Positions 44,401-54,765 of a DNA stretch of 64,000 bases are shown here, piece by piece. The notes under the pieces were generated by a model, which saw nothing but the letters and a program-made list of their open reading frames with translations, did not search any database and was not told where the DNA came from. Source of the stretch: Plotosus lineatus (Eukaryota > Chordata > Actinopteri > Siluriformes > Plotosidae); NCBI GenBank assembly GCA_024760905.1, contig CM045746.1, positions 7,452,966 through 7,516,965 of the forward strand, given 5' to 3'. The first letter of the stretch is position 1. Each line of letters opens with the position of its first letter. The translations under genes and the position numbers were made by a program.

Positions 44401-45336
44401 GTGGGAGTTGGAGTCCACCAAGGCTGTCCTTTGTCACCGATTCTGTTCATAATTTTTATGGACAGAATTTCTAAGCGCAGTCGAGGCGATGAGGGGTTCT
44501 GGTTCGGTGGCCATCGGATATCGTCTCTGCTTTTTGCGGATGATGTTGTCCTGTTGGCTTCATCAAGTCGGGCCCTCCAGCTCTCATTGGAGCGATTCGC
44601 AGCTGAGTGCGAAGCAGCCGGGATGAAGATCAGTACCTCCAAGTCCGAGGCCATGGTTCTCAGTCGGACAATGGTGGAATGCACCCTCTGGGTCGGGGAT
44701 GAGGTCCTGCCCCAAGCGGAGGAGTTTAAGTATCTTGGGGTCTTGTTTACGAGTGAGGGGAGGATGGAGCGAGAGATCGACAGGCGGATCGCTGCAGCCT
44801 CTGCTGTTAAGCGGTGCCTGTACCGGTCCGTCGTGGTGAAAAAGGAGCTGAGCCGCAAGGCGAAGCTCTCAATTTACCAGTCGATCTACGTTCCAACCCT
44901 CACCTATGGTCATGAGCTTTGGGTAATGACCGAAAGAACAAGATCACGGATACAAGCGGCTGAAATGAGCTTTCTTCGCCGGGTGGCGGGGTTCTCTCTT
45001 AGAGATAGGGTGAGAAGCTCCGCCATCCGGGGAGAGCTCGGAGTAGATCCGCTGCTCCTCCGCATTGAGAGGGGCCAGTTGAGGTGGCTCGGGCATCTGG
45101 TTAGAATGCCCCCCGGACGCCTCCCTGGTGTGGTGTTTCGGGCATGTCCAACCGGGAAGAGACCCCGGGGTCGACCTAGAACACGCTGGAGGGACTATGT
45201 CTCTCGGCTTGTCTGGGACCGCCTCGGTGTCCCCCCGGGAGAGTTGGAGGAAGTGGCTCGGGAGAGGGATGTCTGGACCTCTTTGCTAAGGTTGCTGCCC
45301 CCGCGACCCGACCCCGGACTAAGCGGAAGAAGATGA
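44401..45336 (+). CDS. LINE B2 ORF, part 3: RT catalytic core and C-terminus (311 aa)
   Basis: Uninterrupted to the natural C-terminus: GVGVHQGCPLSPILFIIFMD, the catalytic box SSLLFADDVVLLAS, MKISTSKSEAMVLSRT, EFKYLGVLFTSEGRMEREID, LTYGHELWVMTERTRSR, RGQLRWLGHLVRMPPGRLPG and GKRPRGRPRTRWRDYVSRL. Both Asp residues of FADD are intact. The listed start is the first Met in frame; in the intact protein this is internal. Confidence 0.9.
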   Translation: MGVGVHQGCPLSPILFIIFMDRISKRSRGDEGFWFGGHRISSLLFADDVVLLASSSRALQLSLERFAAECEAAGMKISTSKSEAMVLSRTMVECTLWVGDEVLPQAEEFKYLGVLFTSEGRMEREIDRRIAAASAVKRCLYRSVVVKKELSRKAKLSIYQSIYVPTLTYGHELWVMTERTRSRIQAAEMSFLRRVAGFSLRDRVRSSAIRGELGVDPLLLRIERGQLRWLGHLVRMPPGRLPGVVFRACPTGKRPRGRPRTRWRDYVSRLVWDRLGVPPGELEEVARERDVWTSLLRLLPPRPDPGLSGRR

Positions 45337-45362
45337 GAGATGAGATAAGAGATTTGGCAGAG

Positions 45363-45527
45363 GTTTTTACGTCGGATGCCCTTCCTGTCACAACCCTTTT
45401 AGCAAGGGACAGAAACCCGCTGACGACTTTGCAGCCTACTCTTTACGAAAGTCAGCAATGGTTCTTTTACATGCCTCTCACCATAGACAGTGAGAGACAT
45501 GGCCCGCCATTGATAACCCAGTTAGCC
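45363..45527 (-). mobile_element. SINE S1a, 5' part (resumes after LINE B2)
   Basis: Resumes at the GGGCATCCGACGTAAAAA box (complement), continues through the body and stops at GCTAACTGGGTTATCAA, before the tRNA head. Confidence 0.85.
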
Positions 45528-45533
45528 GACTTG

Positions 45534-45993
45534 ATGAAGCCAAAAGGACACCATCATCCACAAAAAGCAGAGACGAGATCCAATGGCCACCAAATCAGAA
45601 CCCCTCAATGCCTCGGCTGTAAAAAATTATGAACAGAATCAATGACAAAGGACAGCCTTGGTGGACTCCAACTCCCACCAGAAATGAATTCGACTTGTTG
45701 TTACCAATATGGACCAAACTCTGGCTCTGGTGATACAGCGACCGAATGGCCCATAGCAACGGGTCCGGAAGGCCGTTCTCCCAGAGCACGCCCCACAAGA
45801 TTGTTCAAGGAACATCGTAGAAAGCCTTGTCCAAATCCACAAAACACATGTGGACAGATTGTGCAAACTCCCATGCCCCCTCTAAAATCCTGTGGAGCGT
45901 ATAGAGTTGGTCGAGAGTGCTACGGCCAGGACGAAAACCACATTGTTCCTTCTGAATCTGAGGGTCGACTATTGGTCGGATCCTCCTCTCTAG
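45534..45993 (-). mobile_element. LINE family B, copy B3, 5'-side part
   Basis: Frames 45595-45866 and 45805-46000 encode LERRIRPIVDPQIQKEQCGF, STLDQLYTLHRILEGAWEFA, MCFVDLDKAF and a degenerate GVHQGCPLSLILFIIF block. Homology to B2 ends at 45993, next to AC/TA repeats, so the copy is 5'-truncated. Confidence 0.85.
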
Positions 45994-46004
45994 TTTATAT
46001 ATAT

Positions 46005-46005
<1 letters not shown>

Positions 46006-46043
<38 letters not shown>
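46006..46043. repeat. (AC)n microsatellite
   Basis: Clean AC run. Confidence 0.95.
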
Positions 46044-46046
<3 letters not shown>

Positions 46047-46049
46047 TCA

Positions 46050-46232
46050 CACAGTGATACTTTAACTTACGAAATTAATCCGTTCCGAGGTCAAGCTGGT
46101 AAGTCAAAATGTTTGTTAGATAAAATAATAGAAAATCAATTAATCCATTACAACCCTTTCCCAGACTCAAAACTGACACAACCACGTATATTTGAACTGT
46201 TAAAGATCAACGTATAAAAACAATAAATATTT
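46050..46232 (+). mobile_element. Fragment of a D2-like MITE end (tentative)
   Basis: ACAGTGATACTTTAACTTAC and GAAATTAATCCGTTCCGAGG resemble the D2 left end (ACGAAATTATTCCGTTCCAG at 32279). No right end found; an ATT array follows. Confidence 0.45.
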
Positions 46233-46234
46233 AC

Positions 46235-46284
<50 letters not shown>
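46233..46284. repeat. (ATT)n microsatellite
   Basis: About 17 ATT units. Confidence 0.95.
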
Positions 46285-46286
<2 letters not shown>

Positions 46287-46467
46287 AATAATAATACATC
46301 TACATTAACATTAATAATATTTAATAATAAATATTAATAAAACAAGAATAAACAATAAGTCAACTAACCCGTCCGATCACCGGCCCTGGTGTATAACCCT
46401 GGTGAACATGCTTTTTTTTGCCATACTGTACTACAATTCATTGTTACACTTTCCTCGCTGGTATTTG

Positions 46468-49400
46468 TAGCACACACGAGCACCAAATTCTCCTGTGTCT
46501 CTCCCCCTTCTGCCGGTCCCAAGCCCGGAGAATTGCAGAGAGTTGTGTTAGGAAGGGCATCCGACGTAAAACCAATAGCAAACTTTTTTATGATGCAAAT
46601 CAGAAGTATTACCCCCATACCGGATCAGTCGAGGCCCGGGTTAACAATGACCGCCATCAGTGCTGTCAATCAACAGGGTGCTGATGGAAATTGGTCTACT
46701 GTTGGTCGAAGACGTCGAAGAAGGAGAGGCGGGAGGCGTGTCCGTAGGCAGAGAGAGAAGAGGAAAGGCATGAGTCTAGGACTGAGAGTGGGGACTTTGA
46801 ATGTTGGAACTATGCAAAGAAAAAGTAGAGAGCTGGCTGACATGATGCAGAGGAGGAAGGTGGACATACTGTGTGTCAAGGAGACCAGGTGGAAGGGTAG
46901 CAAAGCAAAAAGCTTAGGAGTAGGGTTAAAGCTGTTTTATCATGGTGTGGATGGGAAGAGAAATGGAGTAGGAGTCATCTTGAAGGAGGGGTTTGTCGGG
47001 AATCTTCTAGAAGTGAAAAGAGTGTCAGACAGAGTGATGAGTCTCAAGTTAGAAATTGAAGGTGTGATGCTCAATGTTGTTAGTGCTTATGCCCCAAAGG
47101 CAGGATGTGAGCTAAAAGAGAAGGAGAGATTCTGGAGTGACTAAGATGAAGTGATGCAGAGTACCCCCAGAGGTGAAAGAGTGGTCATTGGTGCAGACTT
47201 CAATGGACATGTTGGTGCAGGCAACAGAAGGGACGAGGAAGTGATGGGCAGGTTTGGTATCCAGGACAGGAACATAGAAGGACAGATGGTGATCGATTTT
47301 GCAAAAAGGATGGAAATGGCTGTGGTGAATACTTTCTTCGAGAAGAAACAGGAGCATAGGGTGACTTATAAAAGCGGAGGTAGGAGCACACAGGTAGACT
47401 ACATCTTGGGTAGGCGATGTAATTTGAAGGAAGTCAGTGAGTGACTGCTAAGTAGTAGTGAGTGAGAGTGTTGCCAGACAGCATAGGATGGTGGTATGCA
47501 GGATGGTGGTATGCAGGATGGTGAGGAAGGTGAAGAAGGCAAAGGCAGAGCAGAAGCCAAAGTGGTCGAAGTTGAAAAAGGAAGAATGTCGTGTTGTCTT
47601 CAAACAGGAGTTGAAACAGGCTTTGGGTGGCCAGGAAGTGCTTCTGAACTGGACAACCACAGCAAATGTGATCAGGGAGACAGGTAGGAGAGTACCTACC
47701 TGTGTCCTCTGGAAGGAAAGTAGATAAGGAGAATTGGTGGTGGAATGAGGAGGGCAGGAGTGTGTACAAAGGAAGAGGTTAGCTAAGAAGAAGTGGGACA
47801 TTGAGAGGACCGAAGAGAGTAAACAGGACTACAGGGAGACACAGCGTAAGGCGAAAGAAGCAGTGGCTAAGGCCAAACAGAGGGCGTATGCTGACTTGTA
47901 TGATAGGTTGGACAGTAAAGTGGGAGAAAATGATCTATACAGGTTGGCACAGCAGAGAAATAGAGATGGGAAGGATGTGCAGCAAGTTAGATTGATAAAG
48001 GACAAAGAGGGAAATGTATTGACTGATGACAGAAGTGTGCTGGGAAGATGGAAAGAGTCCTTTGAAGAGCTGATGAATGAGGAAAATGTGAGAAAAAAGA
48101 GTAGAAGAGGTGACCATCGAGGAGCAGGATGTAGCAAAGATTAGTAAGGGTGAAGTGAGGAGGGCATTGAAGAGGATGAAGAATGGAAAGGCAGTTGGTC
48201 TGGATGATATACCTGTGGAGGTATGGAAGTGTCTAGGAGAGGTAGCAGTAGATTTTCTGACAAGAACATTCAACAAGGTCCTAGTGAGTGAGCAGATGTC
48301 GGAGGAGTGGAGGAGAAGTGTGCTGGTGCCCATTTTTAAGAACAAGGGAGATGTGCAGAGTTGTAGCAACTACAGAGGGATAAAGTTGATGAGCCATACG
48401 ATGAAGTTATGGGAAAGAATAGTGGAAGCTAGACTAAGGGCAGAGGTCAGCGTTTGTGAACAACAGTTTGGTTTCATGCCAAGAAAGAGCACCACAGATG
48501 CAGTGTTTGCCTTGAGGATGTTAATGGAGAAGTACAGAAAAGGTCAAAGGGAGCTGCATTGTGCCTTTGTGGATCTGGAAAAAGCATATGACAGGGTGCC
48601 GAGAGAAGAACTGTGGTATTGCATGAGGAAGTCTGGAGTGGCAGAGAAGTATGTTAGAGTGGTGCAGGACATGTATGAGAGATGTAAGACAGTGGTGAGG
48701 TGTGCTGTCGGTGTGACACAAGAGTTCAAGGTGGAGGTGGGACTGCATCAAGGGTCAGCTCTGAGCCTCTTCTTGTTTGCTATGGTGAGGGACAGGCTGA
48801 CAGACGAGGTTAGACAAGATTCCCCATGGACTATGATGTTTGCAGATGACATTGTGATCTGTAGTGAGAGCAGAGAACAAGTGCAGGAAAATCTAGAGAG
48901 GTGGAGGTATACCCTGGAAAGGAGGGGAATGAAGAATCGCCACAGTAAGACAGAATACATGTGCATGAATGACAAGGACCCAAGAAGAATGGTGAGATTA
49001 CAGGGAGCAGAAATAAGAAAGGTGGAGGATTTTCAGTACTTGGGCTCAACAATCCAGAGCAATGGAGAGTGTGGAAAAGAGGTCAAGAAGCATGTGCAGG
49101 CAGGTTGAAATAGTTGGAGAAAAGTGTCCGGTGTGATAGGAGGGTATCGGCAAGAATGAAAGGAAAGGTGTACAAGACGGTGTTGAGGCCAACGATGTTG
49201 TATGGGTTAGAAACAGTGGCCCTGGGGAAAAGACAGGAGGCAGAGCTGGAGGTAGCAGAGATGAAAATGTTGAGGTTCTCTTTGGGAGTAACGAGGATGG
49301 ATAGGATTAGGAATGAGCACATCAGAGGGATAGCACATGTAAGACGTTTTGGAGACAAAGTCAGAGAGGCTAGATTGAGATGGTTTGGACATGTGCAGAG

Positions 49401-49616
49401 GAGGGATAATGAGTATATTGGTAATAGAATGCTGAGGCTGGAACTACCAGGAAAAAGGCCTAGAGGAAGACCAAAGAGACGATTCATGGATGTGGTGAAG
49501 GAGGACATGAAGGTCGTTGGTGTAAGAGAAGAAGATGCAAAGGATAGGGTGAGATGGAGGCAGATGATTCGCTGTGGCGACCCCTGAAGAGAAAAGCCGA
49601 AAGGAAAAGAAGAAGA
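46468..49616 (+). mobile_element. LINE family A, copy A5, near full length
   Basis: Plus strand. 5' UTR with GGGCATCCGACGTAAAA box (46556) and an uninterrupted version of the site where the gypsy entered A2. 3' end GGCGACCCCTGAAGAG, GCCGAAAGG, AAAGAAGAAG. 5' boundary approximate. Confidence 0.85.
46588..49587 (+). pseudogene. LINE A5 endonuclease/RT ORF, broken
   Basis: Endonuclease in the frame 46389-47144, ended by TAA at 47142 (TTA to TAA compared with other copies); the open frame runs further upstream than the protein. 47151-47444: VVIGADFNGHVGAG and QVDYILGRR. Linker damaged, including a CAGGATGGTGGTATG duplication near 47490-47520. 48110-49108 (332 aa): [67 protein letters not shown] and the intact catalytic MMFADDIVIC. 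49114-49587: C-terminus. RT core intact, whole ORF dead. Confidence 0.85.
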
Positions 49617-49619
49617 TTA

Positions 49620-50752
49620 AAGGCAGAGGTCAGCATTTGTGAACAACAGTTTGGTTTCATGCCAAGAAAGAGATGCGATGTTTGCTTTGAGGATGTTAAT
49701 AGAGAAGTACAGAGGTCATAGGGAACTGCATTGTGCCTTTGTAGATCTGGAACAAGCATATGACAGGGTGCCAAGAGAAGAACTGTGGTATTGCATGAGG
49801 AAGTCTGGAGTGGCAGAGAAGTATGTTAGAGTGGTGCAGGACATGTATGAGAGATGTAAGACAGTGGTGGATTGCATCAAGGGTCAGCTCTGAGCCCCTT
49901 CTTGTTTGCTATGGTGATGGACAGGCTGATAGACGAGGTTAGACAAGATTCCCCATGGACTATGATGTTTGCAGATGACATTGTGTAATCTGCAGTGAGA
50001 GCAGAGATCAAGTGGAGGAAAATCTACAGAGGTGGAGGTATGCCCTGGAAAGGAGAGGAATGAAGGTTAGTCTCAGAAAATCAGAATACATGTGTGTGAA
50101 TGAGAAGGACCCAGGAGGAACGGTGATGTTAAAGGGAGCAGAGATAACGAAGGTGGAGTACTTAGGTGGAGCCTAAGTACTTAGGCTCAACAATCCAGAG
50201 CAATGGAGAGTATGGAAAAGAGGTGAAGAAGCGTATGCAGGCAGGCTGGAATGGTTGGAGAAAAGGGTCTGGTGTGATGTGCGATAGTAGAGTGTCAGCA
50301 AGAATGAAAGGAAAAGTGTACAAGACGGTAGTGAGGCCAGCGATGTTGTATGGCTTAGAAACAGTGGCACTGAGGAAAAGGCAGGAGGCAGAGCTGGAGG
50401 TAGTGGAGATGAAAATGTTGAGGTTCTCTCTGGGAGTAACGAGGATGGATAGGATCAGAAATGAGTATATCAGGACAGCCCATGTAAGATGTTTTGGAGA
50501 CAAAGTCAGAGAGGCTAGATTTAGATGGTTTGGACATGTACAGAGGAGGGATAGTGAGTATATTGGCAGTAGGATGCTGAGGTTGGAAGTACCAGGCAGA
50601 AGGCCTCGAGGAAGACCAAAGAAGAGATTTATGGATGTGGTGAAGGAAGACATGAAGGTCGTTGGAGTTAGAAAATAAGATGCAGAGGACAGGGTGAGAT
50701 GGAGGCGAATGATTTGCTGTGGCGACCCCTGAAGGGAGCAGCCGAAAGGAAA
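49620..50752 (+). mobile_element. LINE family A, copy A6, 5'-truncated
   Basis: Begins in the RT coding region (CAGAGGTCAGCATTTGTGAA) immediately after the tail of A5, same strand. Contains [10 protein letters not shown], a deletion around 49868, a frame-shifted FADD block near 49975, and the C-terminal frame 50166-50678. A small fold-back rearrangement sits at 50157-50181. Ends GGCGACCCCTGAAGG, GCCGAAAGGAAAA, against a TA array. Confidence 0.85.

Positions 50753-50753
<1 letters not shown>

Positions 50754-50796
<43 letters not shown>
50754..50796. repeat. (TA)n microsatellite
   Basis: TA run between the 3' end of A6 and the 3' end of a SINE. Confidence 0.95.
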
Positions 50797-50799
<3 letters not shown>

Positions 50800-50805
50800 G
50801 TTCTT

Positions 50806-51114
50806 CTCTTTGGACTTTTTCCATTTCTCGGGAGTCGCCACAGCGAATCATCTGATTCGCACATTTGATTTGGCATAGGTTTTTAAGTCGGATGCCCTTC
50901 CTGTCACAACCTTTTAGCAAGGGACATGAACACATCAACGACTTTGCAGCCGTTCTTTTACATGCCTCACACCATGGACAGTGAGAGACATGGCCCGCCT
51001 TTGATAACCCAGTTAGCTGCAGTGGGGGGGACAGTGACAACCTTGTGGGGACTCGAATCCCCAACCTCAGGATCAGCGATCCTGCGCCCTATCCACTAGA
51101 CCACCACTGCCCCA
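50806..51114 (-). mobile_element. SINE S1a, full length
   Basis: Minus strand, from the LINE A-type terminus (complement GCTGTGGCGACTCCCGAG) to a complete tRNA-like head (complement of CCACTAGACCACCACTGCCC; B box GGATTCGAGTCC). TA repeats lie on both sides, so it may have inserted in, or seeded, the array. Confidence 0.85.
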
Positions 51115-51115
51115 A

Positions 51116-51142
51116 TATATATATATATATATAATATATTAT

Positions 51143-51178
<36 letters not shown>

Positions 51179-51180
51179 AT
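51116..51180. repeat. (AT)n(GT)n microsatellite
   Basis: AT units then GT units, abutting the SINE head. Confidence 0.9.
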
Positions 51181-52210
51181 ATCACTAATTGAACCACCCT
51201 CATCTTGTCAGTGACACTATTGTGAAATGTAATGAAGACCTGATTTTTTTTTTTTCCAGAGTTGAGTAAACACTCGAGAATGTTTTGGAATAACAAAAAA
51301 ATGGCTCAAGTCTTATAATCAGGCTCATTTCCTGGTATATGTGCCTCTGTAGAAAAATGGTGCTTAATCAGCTTTTTTTGTACTCGTCATATTTGTTTAT
51401 GCTTTCTGGATGAGTTCAAATTATTTCTTTCTTTTATTTTCCTTTTTGAATGAGTTCAATACAAGCTTTGAAATTTGCTTCCACTTTGCAGGGGAACAAA
51501 AGTGCTTTTTTCTTCTTCATCATCTTTCTACTGTATCTTTTTACTCTGAAACCTATATATGTAAAATATATCCGGGAAATGTGGGACACACTGCTGATAT
51601 TATGAATGTCTACAGAGTTCATTAAGTTTCTCCGGTAAGCTGCGCTGACTGGGGAGCAACCACCATAAATTCCTTTCAAGAGCTTTCGGTTATGCTAACA
51701 AGATTTGGGGCTTTTATAGTGAGCGCGGATGTTGAAACCATACTGCAGGTGGGGGTTTAGAGGAAGTGTGTGAGTGTGTGAACACTTCATGCTCAATGTG
51801 TTAATCAGATTAAGAGATTTAAAGAGTTGTTTTGGAAATTCTTGCATTTTTTTAATTGTGTTTCTTTTTGTATTGTTTTGATTACCATTGCTAGAGGGGT
51901 ATGTTTTCACTCATGTAGGGTTTTTATTGGCTTGTTTGTGTTCGTGTTTGTTTGTTTGTGTGCTATATAAGTCAAAGTTATCCACAGATTTTGATAATTT
52001 TGATGAGGAGATTATGTACAAGTCATAAACCATTAAAATATTGAAGTGAACAGTGCATGAGAAACAAAAAGGTACAAAAAAATGACAAAAAATCCCAATA
52101 AAAAAAAATACAAATATTTATCATGGTGTTAAAACAAACAAAACCCCCGAGATAAGAGGTGATCATAAAAGGTCAACGGTCAAGGTCAAAATAACCAATT
52201 AGTTGAACTG
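51181..52210. other. No gene seen
   Basis: AT-rich unique sequence with several A and T runs; no supported frame. Confidence 0.5.
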
Positions 52211-52225
52211 AGTGTGTGTGTGTGT

Positions 52226-52283
<58 letters not shown>
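52211..52283. repeat. (GT)n microsatellite
   Basis: GT run with two single-base interruptions, ending at the left terminus of D1d. Confidence 0.95.
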
Positions 52284-52702
52284 CCAGGGATCCCTCGCTA
52301 CTTTGCACTTCAATTCATGCGGCTCCGGTGCATCGTTTTTTTTTTTAATATTCACCGAAAGTTAAAATAAGGAAATTGGAAGAAAGTTAAGGAAAACGCC
52401 GCAAAAACAAGGCCAATTGTGCAAAACATAAACAAACAAACAAACAAACACAAATAAAACCAAAACCTCCCATCAAAACTACTTACATTTGAGTGTGTGT
52501 ATATTTATATTTTTATTTATATCTTATGCATTATTTTTGAATGTTTGTTATTATAAGCATTTATAGTATTGAATATGTATTTCTTGATATTACATACACA
52601 TATTACATATACATCAGTCAAGAGGGTCGATCCTACCTCGTGGAATTCGACGGTCGCGGGGTGATCTCGGTCCTGATTAACTGCAGAAAGTGGAGGATCC
52701 GT
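52284..52702 (+). mobile_element. MITE family D1, copy d, most complete
   Basis: Left end CAGGGATCCCTCGCTACTTT, right end CTGCAGAAAGTGGAGGATCC: inverted terminal repeats of roughly 14 bp with one gap. About 415 bp, no ORF. Internal landmarks AACGCCGCAAAAACAAGG and CCCATCAAAACTACTTACAT are shared by copies a, b and c. Ends of this type resemble pogo/Tigger-like elements, a tentative placement. Confidence 0.75.
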
Positions 52703-52721
52703 GTGTGTGTGTGTGTGTATA

Positions 52722-52791
<70 letters not shown>
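52703..52791. repeat. (GT)n(TA)n microsatellite
   Basis: GT then TA units, directly abutting the right end of D1d. Confidence 0.95.
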
Positions 52792-52796
<5 letters not shown>

Positions 52797-53105
52797 TACA
52801 CATTTTGGATACAGAGTTCTTCCAAATTTTACCTGAAGTGTCTGTGTATGAATAGCTATCAGACTGTATAGTAATAGCTGCAAAAAAAATTGCATAAATT
52901 TCCATAATTACGCTCAATAATTGCAAATAATTTGTGAATAAATGTTCCCCAGACATTCACTAGGGGAAATATTTCATTATAAAGATGCCGTGTTATAAAG
53001 AAATCTGCACTTTTCGGCATAATTTTCAGGCTAATGAATGCACGCATTGCAATAATTCATTTGTACCTTGAGCTAATACGTTTGTTTGTTCGCAACTTTG
53101 TGGAA
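52792..53105. other. No gene seen
   Basis: AT-rich unique sequence. Confidence 0.5.
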
Positions 53106-54745
53106 AAGTGCTGTGCAAAAGTTTTTGACCCCTGACCAATTTCTGACATTTTTTGCATGTTTGTCAATGTCATCCATTTCAGATCAAACAAACCTAAATA
53201 TTATACAAAGATAAAATGCAAGTAAACACAAAATGCAGTTTTCAGAGCCAATTGCATTTATTACAAGCAACAACAAAAAAAGCATCTGAAGCTACATGGG
53301 CCCATGTTAATAAGTAATTGCTCCCTAAACCTAATAGCTGGTTGAAGCAACTTTTGCAGCAATAACTGCAGTCAAGCGTTTGCGATAAGATGCGATGAAT
53401 CTTTCACATCACTGTGATGGGATTTTGGTCCACTCTTCTCTGCGGAATTGTTTAATATCAACCAGATTGGATGGTTTTCGGGCATGAACAGCCTTTTTAA
53501 GGTCATGCCACAGCATCTCAATAGGGTTCAGGTCGGGACTTTGATTAGGCCACTCCAACACCCTCATTTTGTTCTTATTTAGCAATTCAGAAGTGGACTT
53601 GCTGGTGTGCTCTGGATCATTGTCTTGCTGCAGAACCTAGGTGCATTTTAACTTGAGGTCTCGAACTGATGGCTGAACATTCTTTGCCAGGATTTCTTGG
53701 TGGCAAGCAGAATCCATGGTTCCATCAATCATGACAAGTCGCCCATGTCCTGAAGCAGTAAAGCAGGCCCAGATCATCACACCTCCACCACCATGTTTCA
53801 CTGTTGGCACAATGTTCTTTTTATCAAATGCAGTGTTGCTTTTGTACCAGATGTAACGGGCTTCATTTCTCCCCAAAAGTTCAACTTTAGTTTCATCAGT
53901 CCAAAGAACATTTTTTCCAAAAGCTTTGGGGATGATCAAGATGATTCTTGGCAAAAGTGAGTCATGCCTCGACATTCTTTTTTGTCAACAGTGGCTTTCG
54001 CTTTGGCACTCTTCCATGGATGCCATTTTCGCCTGGTGTCTTTCTGATGGTGGAGTCGTGAACATTGACATTAACTGAGGCGAGTAAGGCTTGTAGTTGT
54101 TTAGAAGTGGTTTTTGGATCCTTTGTGACTTCTCCGGTTAGTCTACACCGTGCTCTTGGAATAATTTTGGTAGGTCAGCCACTCCTGGGAAGGGTCACCA
54201 CTGTGCCATGCCTTTTCCATTTATGGATAATGGCTCGGACAGTGGTCCACTGGAGTCCCAAAGATTTACCAATGACTTTGTATCCTTTCCCAGACTGAGA
54301 CATCTCTATAATCTTCTTTCTTGTTTGCTCTTGAAGCTCACTGGATCTTGGCATGAACGATGTGTTCAGTATGGCCTACCTCACCTTGTCAGACAGGTTT
54401 TATGCTCAGGATCTCCTGACTGGAAATGTCTGGCAGCAATCAGGCCTGGGTGTGGTCATGAAATTGGACTCAGTTTTTCCCAATAATAGGATTAATCACA
54501 ATTACCTCACCTTTTAACAAGGGGCAATTACTTTTTCACAAAGGTTCATGTAGATTTGGGTAGGATTTTTCTCTTAACAAATAAAATCACAACAGGAAAA
54601 CTGCATGTTTTGAATACTTAAGTTATCTTTGTGTTATATTTAAATTTGTTTGATGATCTGAAATAGTTAAGTGCGACTCAGGTGCAAAAAAGTAAAAAAA
54701 AAAAAAAAAAATCAGTAAGGGGCAAAAACATCTTACACAGCACTG
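53106..54745 (-). mobile_element. Tc1/mariner-type transposon (Tc1-B), about 1.64 kb
   Basis: Terminal inverted repeats: left AGTGCTGTGCAAAAGTTTTT (53107), right complement CAGTGCTGTGTAAGATGTTT (ending 54745), with TA on the right. The length is typical of Tc1 elements. Encloses a minus-strand transposase remnant. A-run 54696-54713 near the right end. Confidence 0.85.
53290..54354 (-). pseudogene. Tc1-type transposase, decayed (Tc1-B)
   Basis: Reading on the minus strand from about 54354: SSELQEQTRKKIIEMSQSGK (paired-like helix-turn-helix), then SLGLQWTTVRAIIHKWKRHG. The open stretch 53637-53975 holds the catalytic domain opening: NVLWTDETKVELLGRNEARY (first Asp of DDE) and IVPTVKHGGGGVMIWACFTA. 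Near 53530 the complement reads PDLNPIEMLWHDLKKAV, with the final Glu of the D,D34E triad. Stops and frameshifts separate the blocks, for example near 53636. The transposase cuts and pastes the element at TA sites; this copy cannot. Confidence 0.85.
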
Positions 54746-54765
54746 TATATACATAACTAATGCAT

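Larger units (their letters stand above)
41993..45350 (+). mobile_element. LINE family B, copy B2, full length (3358 bp)
   Basis: Inserted in the SINE with a perfect 12-bp duplication GATTTGGCAGAG (41981-41992 and 45351-45362). 5' region 41993-42310 is GC-rich, non-coding. The ORF encodes APE endonuclease and RT. The 3' end is ACTAAGCGGAAGAAGATGAG with a GATGAGA tail. It is markedly more GC-rich than its surroundings. Confidence 0.95.
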
